A stretch of DNA of 64,000 nucleotides from positions 1 through 64,000 of the forward strand of contig CANQQA010000007.1 in the NCBI GenBank assembly GCA_947625885.1. The letters run 5' to 3'. Source of the DNA: an uncultured Bacteroidales bacterium. GTDB lineage: Bacteria > Bacteroidota > Bacteroidia > Bacteroidales > UBA11471. Each line of letters begins with the position of its first letter. The first letter of the stretch is position 1. This document shows positions 17,992 through 27,448 of this stretch, one piece after another. A program made the translations under genes and the position numbers. Under the pieces are notes generated by a model that saw nothing but the letters and a program-made list of their open reading frames with translations, was not told the origin of the DNA and did no database searches.

Positions 17992-19182
17992 TTATCGGGG
18001 CAGAACGTTGATTTTCAATTTGGCATAAGCCCGCTCCACTTTGGCGAGCGCCTCCTCCACCGTATCGGCGCAGGCAAGAAGCACGCCGAGTCGGCGATGC
18101 CCGTTCACTTCGGCTTTCCCGAATATGCGTAGCTGCACATCGGGTTCGCCCAGCACGGCTTCGAGGTTGTCGAACTCGACTTTATCGGTATCGCCCTCGA
18201 CGACAATGGCTTTCGATGCCGACGGAGCATGGAAGCGAATACCCGGCACGGGCAAGCCCAACACGGCACGGGCGTGCAGCGCAAATTCCGACAAATCCTG
18301 CGAAATCATCGTTACCATGCCGGTATCGTGCGGACGGGGCGACACTTCGCTGAAAATCACGTCATCGCCTTTGATGAACATCTCCACGCCGAAGATGCCC
18401 CAGCCTCCAAGCGCATCGGTGATTTTGCGGGCAATTTCTTCGGCGGCTTCCAACGCCTTCTCGCTCATGGCTTGCGGCTGCCACGACTCCCGATAGTCGC
18501 CATCGACCTGATGGTGTCCGATAGGTTTGAGGAACGTGGTGCCCCCGATGTGGCGGACGGTAAGCAAGGTAATTTCATAGTCGAAGTCGATGAAGCCCTC
18601 GACGATGACGCGACCGGCACCGGCGCGACCGCCCTCCTGCGCATATTTCCACGAATGCTCTATATCGGCTTCGGAACGAATGACGCTCTGTCCGTGTCCC
18701 GACGAACTCATAATGGGCTTTACGACACACGGCATACCGATTTCACGCACGGCAGCCTCAAACTCCTCACGCGTCGAAGCAAAGCGATAAGGCGATGTTT
18801 TCAGCCCCAGCTCCTCAGCGGCAAGACGGCGTATGCCCTCGCGATTCATGGTCAGGAAAGTCGCTTTGGCGGTAGGGGTTACATGATAGCCCTCTTTTTC
18901 AAGCTCCACGAGGGTGGGCGTAGCGATAGCCTCTACTTCGGGAATGATATGGTCGGGCTTCTCTTTCTCGATGATTTCGCGCAACTTGGCGCCGTCGAGC
19001 ATCGACAGTACATAAGAGCGATGCGCCACCTGCATGGCAGGGGCATTGGGATATTTGTCGAGCGCAACGACTTCGACGCCGTAACGCTGCAATTCGATGG
19101 TAACTTCCTTACCGAGTTCGCCGGAGCCGCACAGCACGACTTTTGTCCCGACTTTTGACAGGGCTGTTCCGATTTTTGTCAT
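17992..19182 (-). CDS. purT: Formate-dependent phosphoribosylglycinamide formyltransferase PurT
   Basis: ATP-grasp enzyme of 396 residues that formylates GAR using formate and ATP, an alternative to the folate-dependent PurN in purine synthesis. It has the N-terminal GSGELGKEV nucleotide-fold motif, the ATP-grasp segment ([32 protein letters not shown]) and a PurK/PurT C-terminal lobe. Formate is plentiful in fermentative gut anaerobes. It is a single gene converging on mrp. Confidence 0.95.
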   Translation of the reverse strand: MTKIGTALSKVGTKVVLCGSGELGKEVTIELQRYGVEVVALDKYPNAPAMQVAHRSYVLSMLDGAKLREIIEKEKPDHIIPEVEAIATPTLVELEKEGYHVTPTAKATFLTMNREGIRRLAAEELGLKTSPYRFASTREEFEAAVREIGMPCVVKPIMSSSGHGQSVIRSEADIEHSWKYAQEGGRAGAGRVIVEGFIDFDYEITLLTVRHIGGTTFLKPIGHHQVDGDYRESWQPQAMSEKALEAAEEIARKITDALGGWGIFGVEMFIKGDDVIFSEVSPRPHDTGMVTMISQDLSEFALHARAVLGLPVPGIRFHAPSASKAIVVEGDTDKVEFDNLEAVLGEPDVQLRIFGKAEVNGHRRLGVLLACADTVEEALAKVERAYAKLKINVLPR

Positions 19183-19205
19183 AGCAAGATTTTTATATAA
19201 ATGTT

Positions 19206-19232
19206 ATCCGGCGGGGAATATACCCGCCGGAT
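19206..19232 (-). terminator. Terminator of the CE8-GH43 operon
   Basis: 10-bp stem ATCCGGCGGG / CCCGCCGGAT with a 7-nt loop, 15 nt after the GH43 stop codon on the minus strand, followed by AACATTTATATAAAAAT. The T run is moderate. Confidence 0.65.
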
Positions 19233-19247
19233 TTCTATCGAAAATTT

Positions 19248-20918
19248 TTACTTCTTCGTGAAGCGGAACCAATCGACATCCAGCCAGCCGCTGTCGTTGC
19301 TTTTCCACGTGCGGGTGCAGAAGAGTCCGGTTTTCGCGCCTATCCACTGCCCTTCTCTGGCGACGAATGTTTCGCCGAACGGTATGTATTTGTTTCCGTC
19401 GAGGCTGTACAGGAAAGAGCACTCGCAACGGTAATCGCCTTTGGCTTTCGGCTTTTTGGCGCCGGCTTGTTTCACTTTCACTTGCAGGTATATTTCTCTG
19501 CCGTCGAGTTTCAGAGCGGCATTCTCTTTTTCCACCGCGCCTTTATCGGCTTTCTTGCAATCCGCCTGCACCAGATAGATTCCGTCGGGGCGGCTCTCCA
19601 AAGCGAGTACGGCATAGTCGAGACCCATAACCACGAGACCGGCGCGTTCGCCCGACTCCCGTTTGCCGTTTTTCTTGCGCGGAGCGAATTTCACTTTCGT
19701 CGTCGCGGTGAAATTTTCGGTCGGGAATTTTTGCAGAAGCAGGTTAGGCACGTCGTACAGACTTTTCATGTCGGGCGTGTGATGCGAGAAAAGGCGCAGT
19801 GTCGAAGAAGCGGCATCGCAGAAATACCACAATGCATTGGGGTTGCCGTGCCACTGCCATTGCAGTCCGAGTTCCGTACCGTCGAATTCGTCGGTATCGG
19901 CGGGTGTTGCTTTCGGATAACTCTTGCCCACATTGGGTTTGCGGTAAGTGGCAACCGGTTCGCCGCAGCCGTCGCCGTCTTTATCGACGCCGATAACAGG
20001 CCAACCGTTTTCGAGCCACTCCATCGGTTGCAGATGCACCACCCGACCGTAAGCCCCTTTGTCCTGAAAATGGAGGAACCAGTGTTCCTGTCCGTCGGGC
20101 GTATCGACCCACGCACCTTGGTGAGGACCATTGACATCGGTACTTCCCTGCGCCATGACAGTACGGGTTTCGTAGGGTCCCCATACGTTTTTGGAGCGGA
20201 GCACGACCTGCCAACCGGTAGCCACGCCACCGGCGGGAGAAAAGATGTAATAGTAGTCGCCACGTTTGTACATTTTCGCGCCTTCGATGGTTTCATTGTC
20301 GATATGCCCGTCGTAAACGACACGGTCGGCTCCGATGCTCGCCGTGCCGTCGGGTGTCATTTCGAACATACCGAGAATGCTTTTCACGCCTGCCCGACTG
20401 CCGGCATAACCGTGTGCGACATAAGCGCGACCGTCTTCGTCCCAGAAAGGACACGGGTCGATAAGTCCCACTGCCGGACGAATGAGTATCGGCTCGTCCC
20501 AGCGACCGGCAGGGTCTTTTGTTTTAATCATATAAATGCCTCTGTCGGGGTCGCCGTAGCAAACATAAAATTCGCCGTTGTGGTAACGGATACTCGGCGC
20601 CCACACACCGTTACCGTGCTGCGGTTTCGAGAAATCTTCTTCGGGCGCGAGCCGTTCGGCGGCGCAGCCGATAATCGTCCAGTTTACCAAATCGTTGGAA
20701 TGGAGTATTTGCAAGGCGGGAATGCAGTTGAAACTCGAAGAAGTCATGTAGTAATCGTCGCCCACGCGGCAGACGTCGGGGTCGGAATAGTCGGCGTCGA
20801 TAATCGGGTTTTTGTACTTGCCGTTCCCGAGATCGGGTGCCCATACTTCCGATACCTGTTGAGCCGACAGCGCGCCGGCAAGCAACAGAAACAAAACAAT
20901 GATGTTACTCTTTTTCAT
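19248..20918 (-). CDS. Glycoside hydrolase family 43 protein (exported)
   Basis: Five-bladed beta-propeller hydrolase of the GH43 type, probably an arabinofuranosidase or xylosidase on plant pectin or hemicellulose. A Sec signal peptide (MKKSNIIVLFLLLAGALSAQ) supports the start at 20918 rather than the tracked 20969. The three GH43 acids are visible in DADYSDPD (Asp base), GLIDPCPFW (Asp) and ETIEGAKM (Glu acid). The C-terminal 200 residues form a beta-sandwich module. The gene begins 20 nt after the CE8 pectinesterase stop. The subfamily cannot be assigned by eye. Confidence 0.88.
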   Translation of the reverse strand: MKKSNIIVLFLLLAGALSAQQVSEVWAPDLGNGKYKNPIIDADYSDPDVCRVGDDYYMTSSSFNCIPALQILHSNDLVNWTIIGCAAERLAPEEDFSKPQHGNGVWAPSIRYHNGEFYVCYGDPDRGIYMIKTKDPAGRWDEPILIRPAVGLIDPCPFWDEDGRAYVAHGYAGSRAGVKSILGMFEMTPDGTASIGADRVVYDGHIDNETIEGAKMYKRGDYYYIFSPAGGVATGWQVVLRSKNVWGPYETRTVMAQGSTDVNGPHQGAWVDTPDGQEHWFLHFQDKGAYGRVVHLQPMEWLENGWPVIGVDKDGDGCGEPVATYRKPNVGKSYPKATPADTDEFDGTELGLQWQWHGNPNALWYFCDAASSTLRLFSHHTPDMKSLYDVPNLLLQKFPTENFTATTKVKFAPRKKNGKRESGERAGLVVMGLDYAVLALESRPDGIYLVQADCKKADKGAVEKENAALKLDGREIYLQVKVKQAGAKKPKAKGDYRCECSFLYSLDGNKYIPFGETFVAREGQWIGAKTGLFCTRTWKSNDSGWLDVDWFRFTKK

Positions 20919-20938
20919 GGATTTATATTTACAGGTTT

Positions 20939-21925
20939 TTATTCGTTTTCTTGTGTGTCTTTCCACCACGTTCCGTTCAAAACTTTTTCACGGGTATATT
21001 TTTTCGCCTCCCGCTTGGAGAGTTGGCGGCACCAATTCACGCGTTTGTCGGTGGAAGTGCCCTCGCCCGAGCAGTTGTATTCGCTGTATCGGGCAGTCTT
21101 TTCATTTTCCGGATTCCGCCAGTTTTCCCAGCCTTCGGCGCGGATATGTCCGCCCAGCTCGCAACCGATGAAAGTAACCGCTGCATGGGCGCGCCACGGA
21201 CGCCCGAGATAAACTTTGTTCACACCTTCGGCAGCCGTCAGCCGGCAATTGTGGAACACATAACCGAACGCATGCTCCTCCGGTGTCGAAGCGGCAGTAA
21301 CATACGAATTTTGAAGGCTGTGTATTTCACACCCCTCGAACCAGCAAGTCGCCGGACCGAAAATAAAATCGGTCGTTCCCTCGATATAACAGTTTTCAAA
21401 ATAGACCCGACTCTTTTCGTCGCCGGTAAAGACGGTGTCCTGATTGCCTTTCAAGCGGCAGTTGCGAACGACGATGCCGTCGCCTTCGGTATGCAGCGCC
21501 ACAGCCTGTCCTACTCTGCCGGCGGTATTTTCAATCGTAAGGTTTTCCAGCGTGATGCGATGCCCCGCCACCAACAGCGTATGCGAACGGAACGTTCCCA
21601 TTTTCTCAATCATCGCACCGAAATACACCAACATTTTTCCCGCATAATCGTCGTAGGTGATAATCGTGTTTTCGACGCTCTCGCCACGCAAGGTAATATC
21701 GCATTTCCACGACGGAATGATGAGCTTCTCGCGATAGACGCCGTTTTTGATGAAAACGGTAACGGGTACGGGCGTATAATCGCGTATGGCATAGATGGCT
21801 TCCTGTATGGACGTGTAGTCGCCCGTGCCGTCTTGGGCTACGACAAGAAGACGCTGCGGCGCATCGGCAGCCGAGAGCGAAGCCGAAAACAGCAGCATCA
21901 AAACAAATTGAAAAAGGCGTTTCAT
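20939..21925 (-). CDS. Pectinesterase, carbohydrate esterase family 8
   Basis: Right-handed beta-helix enzyme that removes methyl esters from homogalacturonan. A signal peptide (MKRLFQFVLMLLFSASLSAA) supports the ATG at 21925, giving 328 residues; the tracked start would lie upstream of the promoter. Active-site segments are HTEGDGIVV, GNQDTVF (Gln/Asp), GTTDFIFG (Asp) and YLGRPWR (Arg/Trp). It is co-transcribed with the downstream GH43 gene. No SusC/SusD pair is nearby. Confidence 0.9.
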   Translation of the reverse strand: MKRLFQFVLMLLFSASLSAADAPQRLLVVAQDGTGDYTSIQEAIYAIRDYTPVPVTVFIKNGVYREKLIIPSWKCDITLRGESVENTIITYDDYAGKMLVYFGAMIEKMGTFRSHTLLVAGHRITLENLTIENTAGRVGQAVALHTEGDGIVVRNCRLKGNQDTVFTGDEKSRVYFENCYIEGTTDFIFGPATCWFEGCEIHSLQNSYVTAASTPEEHAFGYVFHNCRLTAAEGVNKVYLGRPWRAHAAVTFIGCELGGHIRAEGWENWRNPENEKTARYSEYNCSGEGTSTDKRVNWCRQLSKREAKKYTREKVLNGTWWKDTQENE

Positions 21926-21946
21926 GGTCGTTGGTATTTTGTGGGA

Positions 21947-21977
21947 CAAAGATAAAAGAAATAAGCGCAATATCAAA
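21947..21977 (-). promoter_or_regulatory. Promoter of the CE8-GH43 operon
   Basis: Minus-strand TTTG (21977-21974), exactly 19 nt, then TATCTTTG (21954-21947). This is a full match to the Bacteroidota primary-sigma consensus, ending 22 nt before the CE8 ATG. Confidence 0.7.
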
Positions 21978-22091
21978 TTTTTATCTGCTCGATGTGTAAA
22001 TTTTCGACAAACAATCGACAAATGAGCGCTTCCGCAAGGCGTTCAATTGCAAAAGTAAGTCAAAAGCGCTTTCGTTTTCACGCTAAAATCG

Positions 22092-22099
22092 TATCTTTG
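22092..22099 (+). promoter_or_regulatory. Putative -7 box for parA
   Basis: TATCTTTGTAG, about 157 nt before the chosen parA start, which implies a long leader. Confidence 0.45.
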
Positions 22100-22256
22100 T
22101 AGCAAACTTGAAAGAAAAAATGTGCCGATTCTTCGACAGGAAAAAGCCGGCACGCTTTTCAACATCGGAAACGATTTATCAACAATGCCGATAAATTCGT
22201 TTCCGAAACAAGCAAAATCCGACAGGATTGCTTTTACTTTGTTAAAAAAAAGAATC

Positions 22257-23030
22257 ATGGGTAAAATCATCGCCATAGCCAACCAAAAAGGCGGCGTGGG
22301 AAAAACCACGACAGCCATAAATCTGGCAGCATCGCTGGCGGCACAAGACCGGAAAGTGCTGCTCATCGACGCCGACCCGCAAGCCAACGCATCGTCGGGC
22401 TTGGGGGTAGATATATCGCAAGCAAAATACTCCATTTACGACTGCCTCATCGGGGAAGTCTCTTTGCGGGAAGCCATCGAAACCTCCTGCGTATCGGGGC
22501 TGGACATCGTGTGTTCGCACATCGACCTCGTAGGAGCCGAACTCGAACTGCTGAACACCCCTAATCGGGAACGGGTGTTGCAACACCTCATCGAAGAAAT
22601 AAAAGGGGAATACGACTACATACTCATCGACTGTTCGCCGTCGCTGGGGCTTATCACCGTCAATTCGCTGACAGCCACCGACTCCGTCATCATACCCGTG
22701 CAAGCCGAATACTTCGCCTTGGAGGGAATCAGCAAACTGCTCAATACCATAAAACTCATCAAATCGCGGTTAAATCCGTCGCTCGACATCGAAGGTTTCC
22801 TGCTCACCATGTACGACGCCCGCCTGCGACTCGGCAACCAGATTTACGAAGAATTGAAAAGCCACTTCCGCGAATTGGTATTCGACACGGTGATACCGCG
22901 CAACACCCGCCTGAGTGAAGCTCCGAGCCACGGCATTCCCGTACTGATGTACGACCCGACATCGAAAGGTGCCATAAGCCATATGCACCTCGCCAAAGAA
23001 TTGATAAACAGAGAAAAACGAAACAAATAG
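22257..23030 (+). CDS. parA: Chromosome-partitioning ATPase ParA/Soj
   Basis: ParA ATPase of 257 residues that positions ParB-parS complexes during chromosome segregation. The deviant Walker A KGGVGKTT lies at residues 10-17 when the ATG at 22257 is used, the usual place; the tracked start at 22122 adds 45 residues unlike the family. Other motifs are LLIDADPQANASSG and DYILIDCSPSLG. parB follows after 2 nt. No parS-like GTTTCACGTGAAAC was found by eye in the window. Confidence 0.95.
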   Translation: MGKIIAIANQKGGVGKTTTAINLAASLAAQDRKVLLIDADPQANASSGLGVDISQAKYSIYDCLIGEVSLREAIETSCVSGLDIVCSHIDLVGAELELLNTPNRERVLQHLIEEIKGEYDYILIDCSPSLGLITVNSLTATDSVIIPVQAEYFALEGISKLLNTIKLIKSRLNPSLDIEGFLLTMYDARLRLGNQIYEELKSHFRELVFDTVIPRNTRLSEAPSHGIPVLMYDPTSKGAISHMHLAKELINREKRNK

Positions 23031-23032
23031 AT

Positions 23033-23905
23033 ATGCCCACGAACAAACGAAATGCGCTCGGTCGCGGACTCGACGCCCTGATTTCCATCGACGAGTTGAA
23101 AACCGGCGGCTCTTCTTCCATCAGTGAAATAAAACTGGCTCTCATCAAACCGAACCCCGATCAACCCCGTCAGGAGTTCGATGCCGAATCGCTGAAAGAA
23201 TTGTCCTCCTCTATCCGCGAATTGGGTATCATACAGCCTATTACGCTGCGGCAAATGAGCGACGGCAGCTACCAAATCATCTCCGGCGAGCGCCGCTACC
23301 GGGCGGCTCTGCAAGCCGGCTTGGAAACGATTCCCGCCTATATCCGCACCGTCGAAGACGAGACCGTCATGGAAATGGCGCTTATCGAAAACATTCAGCG
23401 CGAAGACCTCAACCCCATCGAAATAGCCCTCACTTTCCAAAAACTTTTGGAGCAGTACGACCTGACCCAAGACCGCCTCAGCGAGCGGGTGGGAAAAAAG
23501 CGCGCCACAATAGCCAACTACCTGCGGCTGCTGAAACTGCCGGCGGAAATACAGCTCGGATTGAAAAACAAAACCCTCGACATGGGGCACGCCCGCGCGC
23601 TGCTCTCGGTCGATAATCCGGTATTGCAGCTCCAACTCTACGAACAGATACACGAACACGCCTATTCGGTGCGGAAAGTGGAAGAATTGGCAAAAAAATT
23701 CTCCGAAACCTCGACCCCGGAGAAAAAAGAAAAGCGAACCGGAAATGCCGGCGATTACGATATTTTGCGCAACCACCTTTCCGAATTTTTCAAAACACCG
23801 GTACAATTTTCCTGTAACGCAGCAGGGAAAGGGAAAATTTCCATTCCCTTCCGCAACGAAGAGGAACTGGAACGGCTTATCGCGCTTTTCGACAAATTGA
23901 AATAA
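23033..23905 (+). CDS. parB: Chromosome-partitioning protein ParB
   Basis: ParB CTPase and DNA clamp of 290 residues. The N-terminal domain has the CTP-binding GERRYRAAL (about residues 85-93) and the arginine-containing ENIQREDLNP segment. A central HTH (LSERVGKKRATIANYLRLL) would recognise parS, and the C-terminal dimerisation region follows a charged linker. It is in an operon with parA upstream and the DUF5683 gene 4 nt downstream. Confidence 0.95.
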   Translation: MPTNKRNALGRGLDALISIDELKTGGSSSISEIKLALIKPNPDQPRQEFDAESLKELSSSIRELGIIQPITLRQMSDGSYQIISGERRYRAALQAGLETIPAYIRTVEDETVMEMALIENIQREDLNPIEIALTFQKLLEQYDLTQDRLSERVGKKRATIANYLRLLKLPAEIQLGLKNKTLDMGHARALLSVDNPVLQLQLYEQIHEHAYSVRKVEELAKKFSETSTPEKKEKRTGNAGDYDILRNHLSEFFKTPVQFSCNAAGKGKISIPFRNEEELERLIALFDKLK

Positions 23906-23909
23906 CCGC

Positions 23910-24614
23910 TTGAACCGCATTCGCCGCATATTATTCCGAAATGCCCTCGTCCTGCCGGCATTTATTCTTTTTGCCCCCGCACTGCGGGGACAAACCGTCT
24001 ATTCCGACGGCATAACGGAAGACGACAGCACGGGCATATTCATCTCTCCCAACGTTCAAATAGAAAACGTGGAAGTGGTTGAAGGGGTAAACGTAATCGA
24101 CAGCACCGCCTTTTCGCCCGACCCCGTCAAAGCCGTATGGTACTCGGCTCTCTGTCCGGGGCTGGGGCAAATCTACAACCGGAGCTACTGGAAACTGCCT
24201 ATCCTCGTCGGCGGCTATATGGCTCTCATCTATGCAACCAACTGGAACACCCGCTACTACAACGATTATTCCATTGCCTACCGCGATGCCATGGACAACG
24301 ACCCGAACACCGAAAGTTACAAAAACTTCCTTTCGTACAGCCGGCGGCACGACGACGAATGGATAGCCGCCAACATGGAATGGCTGCAAAGCACCATGAA
24401 AAAGAAAAAAGACTCATACCGCCGCTATCGCGACCTGTGTGTCATATCCATGATAGGCGTCTATTTCGTCGCCATGATAGAAGCATACGTCGATGCGCAT
24501 CTCTATAATTTCGATATTTCCGATAACCTTTCGATGAAAGTCGCACCCACGGTCATCGAGCCGGAACGCAATACGATGGCAGCCGTAGGCTTTCAGTGCG
24601 CCATAACATTTTAA
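23910..24614 (+). CDS. DUF5683 membrane-associated protein
   Basis: 234 residues matching the DUF5683 family that follows parB in many Bacteroidales. It has a signal or anchor segment (about residues 7-27, ending RGQ), the conserved KAVWYSALCPGLGQIYN stretch (about 75-90), a hydrophobic segment (LVGGYMALIYATNW) and a second one near 180-195. The start appears to be TTG at 23910, because a stop codon lies four codons upstream and no ATG occurs in frame before the conserved region. Its function is unknown; an envelope role is inferred. Confidence 0.82.
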   Translation: MNRIRRILFRNALVLPAFILFAPALRGQTVYSDGITEDDSTGIFISPNVQIENVEVVEGVNVIDSTAFSPDPVKAVWYSALCPGLGQIYNRSYWKLPILVGGYMALIYATNWNTRYYNDYSIAYRDAMDNDPNTESYKNFLSYSRRHDDEWIAANMEWLQSTMKKKKDSYRRYRDLCVISMIGVYFVAMIEAYVDAHLYNFDISDNLSMKVAPTVIEPERNTMAAVGFQCAITF

Positions 24615-24624
24615 CCCGAACACA

Positions 24625-26199
24625 ATGAAAACCGTCATATTATTTCTGTCTTTCATTCTTCTCTGTCCTGTTTCCGCTTCGGCTATCAAAAAAGAGAAAA
24701 AAAACAAGACAACCGCCACCACCATAGCCCCGGTCGATTCGCTGTCCGTCCTTTCGGAAAACACCCTGCCGGAGGCAAACGACACGACTGCACTTGCCCG
24801 CCAAGCCGAGCCGCACATACTTACCGCCAAAGACACGATAAGCGACAACGACATCGTGGTGCCCGAAGGGCTCGACTCCGCTGCCGACAGTCTGATTGTG
24901 GAAGAAGAACCCGGACTGCAACCGCCCTCCGACCGAAACGGAGAGAACATCGACTATCCCGATTCGGTATATATCGAGCGACTCAGCCGGCTGCCCACCG
25001 TCATAGAACTGCCTTTCAACCGGGTGGTTAGGGAATATATCATTCTCTATACGCAAAAGCGGAGGGAATTGGTGGAAAAACTCCTCGCTCTCAACCGATA
25101 CTACGAACCGATTTTTGAAGAAGAAATCGACAAAACGGGTATGCCATTGGAATTGAAGTATATGCCTATCATAGAATCGGCGTTGCGTCCGAATGCCGTT
25201 TCACGGGTCGGCGCCACCGGACTGTGGCAATTCATGATAGGCACGGCAAAAAACATGGGACTCGAAGTGAACAGCGTGGTCGATGAACGGCGCGACCCCG
25301 TAAAATCGACAAGGCAGGCATTACGCTATCTGCAACAACTATACGACTCTTTCGGCGACTGGACGCTTGCCATCGCCGCTTACAACTGCGGTCCGGGAAA
25401 CGTACGGAAAGCTATCCGGCGTGCCGGAGGCAAACGCGACTATTGGGACATATATCCCTATCTTCCTCGTGAAACACGCGGATATATTCCGGCTTTCATC
25501 GCGGCAAACTACGTCATGAATTACTACCCCGAACACAACATACAGACCGGAGAACTCGAACTCCCGACGGAAACAGACACGATACACATCGCTGAAAGAC
25601 TGCATTTCAAACAAATAGCCGACGTTCTACAACTCGATATAGCGGAACTGCGGCGGCTGAATCCCCAATACCGGCGCGACGTCATACCCGCCTCTCCGCA
25701 AAAGAATTACACATTGGTATTGCCCGAAGAGCAGGCATTGGCATTCGTCGAAAATGAAGATTCCATAATCCGCTATCAAGCCGACCTCTATGCACGGCGT
25801 ATCACCGCCGAACTGGCGGCTGCGGCACACACACCGGTACAAGGCATTCACAAAGTGCGTTCGGGCGAAAATCTTTCGGTCATCGCCCACCGTTACCATA
25901 CCAGCGTGTCCAACCTGCGGAAATGGAACAACCTCAAAAGCACCAACATCTATCCGGGTATGCGCCTTGCCGTTACCGCATCGGCAGCTCAAAGCCGAAA
26001 GCCCGCTACGACGAAACAAACGACAGGCAGCACCCATACGTGGGTGGAAAACGGTGTCCGTTATTACAAAGTAAAATCGGGGGACAGCCTCTGGGAAATC
26101 TCCCGCCGTTTCCCCGGACTTACCGTGCAGAAACTCAAATCGGAAAACGGTTTGACATCAGACAATCTCAAACAAGGACAAATACTCCGCATACCGTAA
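24625..26199 (+). CDS. mltD: MltD-like membrane-bound lytic transglycosylase with two LysM domains
   Basis: Periplasmic peptidoglycan-cleaving enzyme of 524 residues with a signal peptide (about 1-20). The SLT domain carries the catalytic Glu in MPIIESALRPNA (about residue 188), GATGLWQFM and AYNCGPGNV. Two C-terminal LysM repeats (HKVRSGENLS... and YKVKSGDSLW...) bind glycan strands. It starts 10 nt after the DUF5683 gene and is last in the parA-parB-DUF5683-mltD run. Confidence 0.93.
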   Translation: MKTVILFLSFILLCPVSASAIKKEKKNKTTATTIAPVDSLSVLSENTLPEANDTTALARQAEPHILTAKDTISDNDIVVPEGLDSAADSLIVEEEPGLQPPSDRNGENIDYPDSVYIERLSRLPTVIELPFNRVVREYIILYTQKRRELVEKLLALNRYYEPIFEEEIDKTGMPLELKYMPIIESALRPNAVSRVGATGLWQFMIGTAKNMGLEVNSVVDERRDPVKSTRQALRYLQQLYDSFGDWTLAIAAYNCGPGNVRKAIRRAGGKRDYWDIYPYLPRETRGYIPAFIAANYVMNYYPEHNIQTGELELPTETDTIHIAERLHFKQIADVLQLDIAELRRLNPQYRRDVIPASPQKNYTLVLPEEQALAFVENEDSIIRYQADLYARRITAELAAAAHTPVQGIHKVRSGENLSVIAHRYHTSVSNLRKWNNLKSTNIYPGMRLAVTASAAQSRKPATTKQTTGSTHTWVENGVRYYKVKSGDSLWEISRRFPGLTVQKLKSENGLTSDNLKQGQILRIP

Positions 26200-26277
26200 T
26201 TACAAGAATTTTCGGGATAAGGTATTTCCCGCCTCGACAAAGAAAAACAGACTGAGGTTCTTTTTATTCTCGTTTTC

Positions 26278-26308
26278 TTTGCTCTATGGAAAAAAACACA
26301 TATATTTG
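26278..26308 (+). promoter_or_regulatory. Promoter of the serC-serA operon
   Basis: TTTG (26278-26281), exactly 19 nt, then TATATTTG (26301-26308): a full consensus match about 58 nt before the serC start. Confidence 0.7.
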
Positions 26309-26365
26309 TTTCCGAAAAAACATTTTTTCAAGCAAATGGATTAAACACAAAAATAGTAACAGAAA

Positions 26366-27433
26366 ATGAAGAAGCACAATTTCTATGCAGGCCCCTCTAT
26401 TTTGAGCCAGTACACAATCAAGAACACAGCCGATGCCGTGTTGGATTTCGCCGGAACGGGACTTTCCTTGCTGGAAATCTCGCACCGCAGCAAAGAATTT
26501 TCCGCCGTCATGGACGAAGCGCGCGCATTAGTAAAAGAGTTGTTGGACGTTCCTGCCGGATACGATGTCGTATATTTGGGCGGCGGCGCCAGCCTGCAAT
26601 TCTGCATGGTACCGTATAACCTGTTGAAAAAGAAAGCAGCTTATCTCGAAACCGGCACATGGGCAGTAAATGCCATAAAAGAAGCCAAACTGTTCGGTGA
26701 AGTCGATGTAGTGGCTTCCTCCAAAGATGCCAACTTCACTTTCATACCCAAAGGTTACACCGTACCCGACGATGCCGATTATTTCCATATCACCACGAAC
26801 AATACCATTTTCGGAACGGAAATGCGTTACGACCCCGACGTGAAAGTGCCTTTGGTAGCCGATATGTCGTCCGATATCTTCTCCCGCCCCATCGACGTGT
26901 CGAAATACGACATCATCTATGCCGGTGCACAGAAAAACCTCGCACCTGCCGGCGTAACCATCGCCATCGTGCGCGAAGATGCGCTGGGTAAGGTGGAACG
27001 CGCCATACCCACGATGCTCGACTACCGCACGCACATCAAGAAAGGCTCGATGTTTAACACGCCTCCCTGTCTGCCGGTATTCGCCGCATTGCAGACCCTC
27101 AGATACTACAAAGAGTTGGGCGGCGTGAAAGTGCTCGAAAAGATGAACCTTGAAAAGGCTGCTATCCTCTACGACGAAATCGACCGCAACAAACTGTTCA
27201 GAGGCACGGTCGTACCCGAAGACCGCTCTATCATGAACGTATGTTTCGTGATGAACGACGAGTACAAAGAGCTGGAAGAAGAATTTGCCCAATTCGCTTC
27301 GAGCAAGGGAATGGTGGGCATCAAGGGACACCGCTCGGTGGGCGGATTCCGCGCTTCGCTCTACAACGCCATGCCCAAGTCGAGCGTAGAGGCTCTCATC
27401 GCCACCATGCAGGAATTTGAGAAAAACCATTAA
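26366..27433 (+). CDS. serC: Phosphoserine aminotransferase SerC
   Basis: PLP-dependent enzyme of 355 residues that converts 3-phosphohydroxypyruvate to phosphoserine, and also serves pyridoxal phosphate synthesis in many bacteria. The N-terminal NFYAGPS is characteristic. The PLP lysine is in [12 protein letters not shown] (about residues 187-198). First gene of serC-serA-DUF1015, with serA 15 nt downstream. Confidence 0.97.
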   Translation: MKKHNFYAGPSILSQYTIKNTADAVLDFAGTGLSLLEISHRSKEFSAVMDEARALVKELLDVPAGYDVVYLGGGASLQFCMVPYNLLKKKAAYLETGTWAVNAIKEAKLFGEVDVVASSKDANFTFIPKGYTVPDDADYFHITTNNTIFGTEMRYDPDVKVPLVADMSSDIFSRPIDVSKYDIIYAGAQKNLAPAGVTIAIVREDALGKVERAIPTMLDYRTHIKKGSMFNTPPCLPVFAALQTLRYYKELGGVKVLEKMNLEKAAILYDEIDRNKLFRGTVVPEDRSIMNVCFVMNDEYKELEEEFAQFASSKGMVGIKGHRSVGGFRASLYNAMPKSSVEALIATMQEFEKNH

Positions 27434-27448
27434 TAGAGACAAACCGTC

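Larger units (their letters stand above)
21926..22256. other. Divergent promoter region between CE8 and parA
   Basis: 331 nt without a supported gene. It holds a good promoter for the CE8 operon (21947-21977), a -7 box for parA (22092-22099) and a further minus-strand TACTTTTG near 22050-22057. A 10-bp palindrome AAAGCGCTTT lies near 22063. The parA reading frame stays open upstream of its real start. Confidence 0.55.

Noticed and set aside
19467-21212. 581-codon plus-strand ORF
   Set aside because: Antisense to the GH43 and CE8 genes.
22021-24614. parS sites near parAB
   Set aside because: I looked for GTTTCACGTGAAAC-like palindromes here and elsewhere in the window and saw none.
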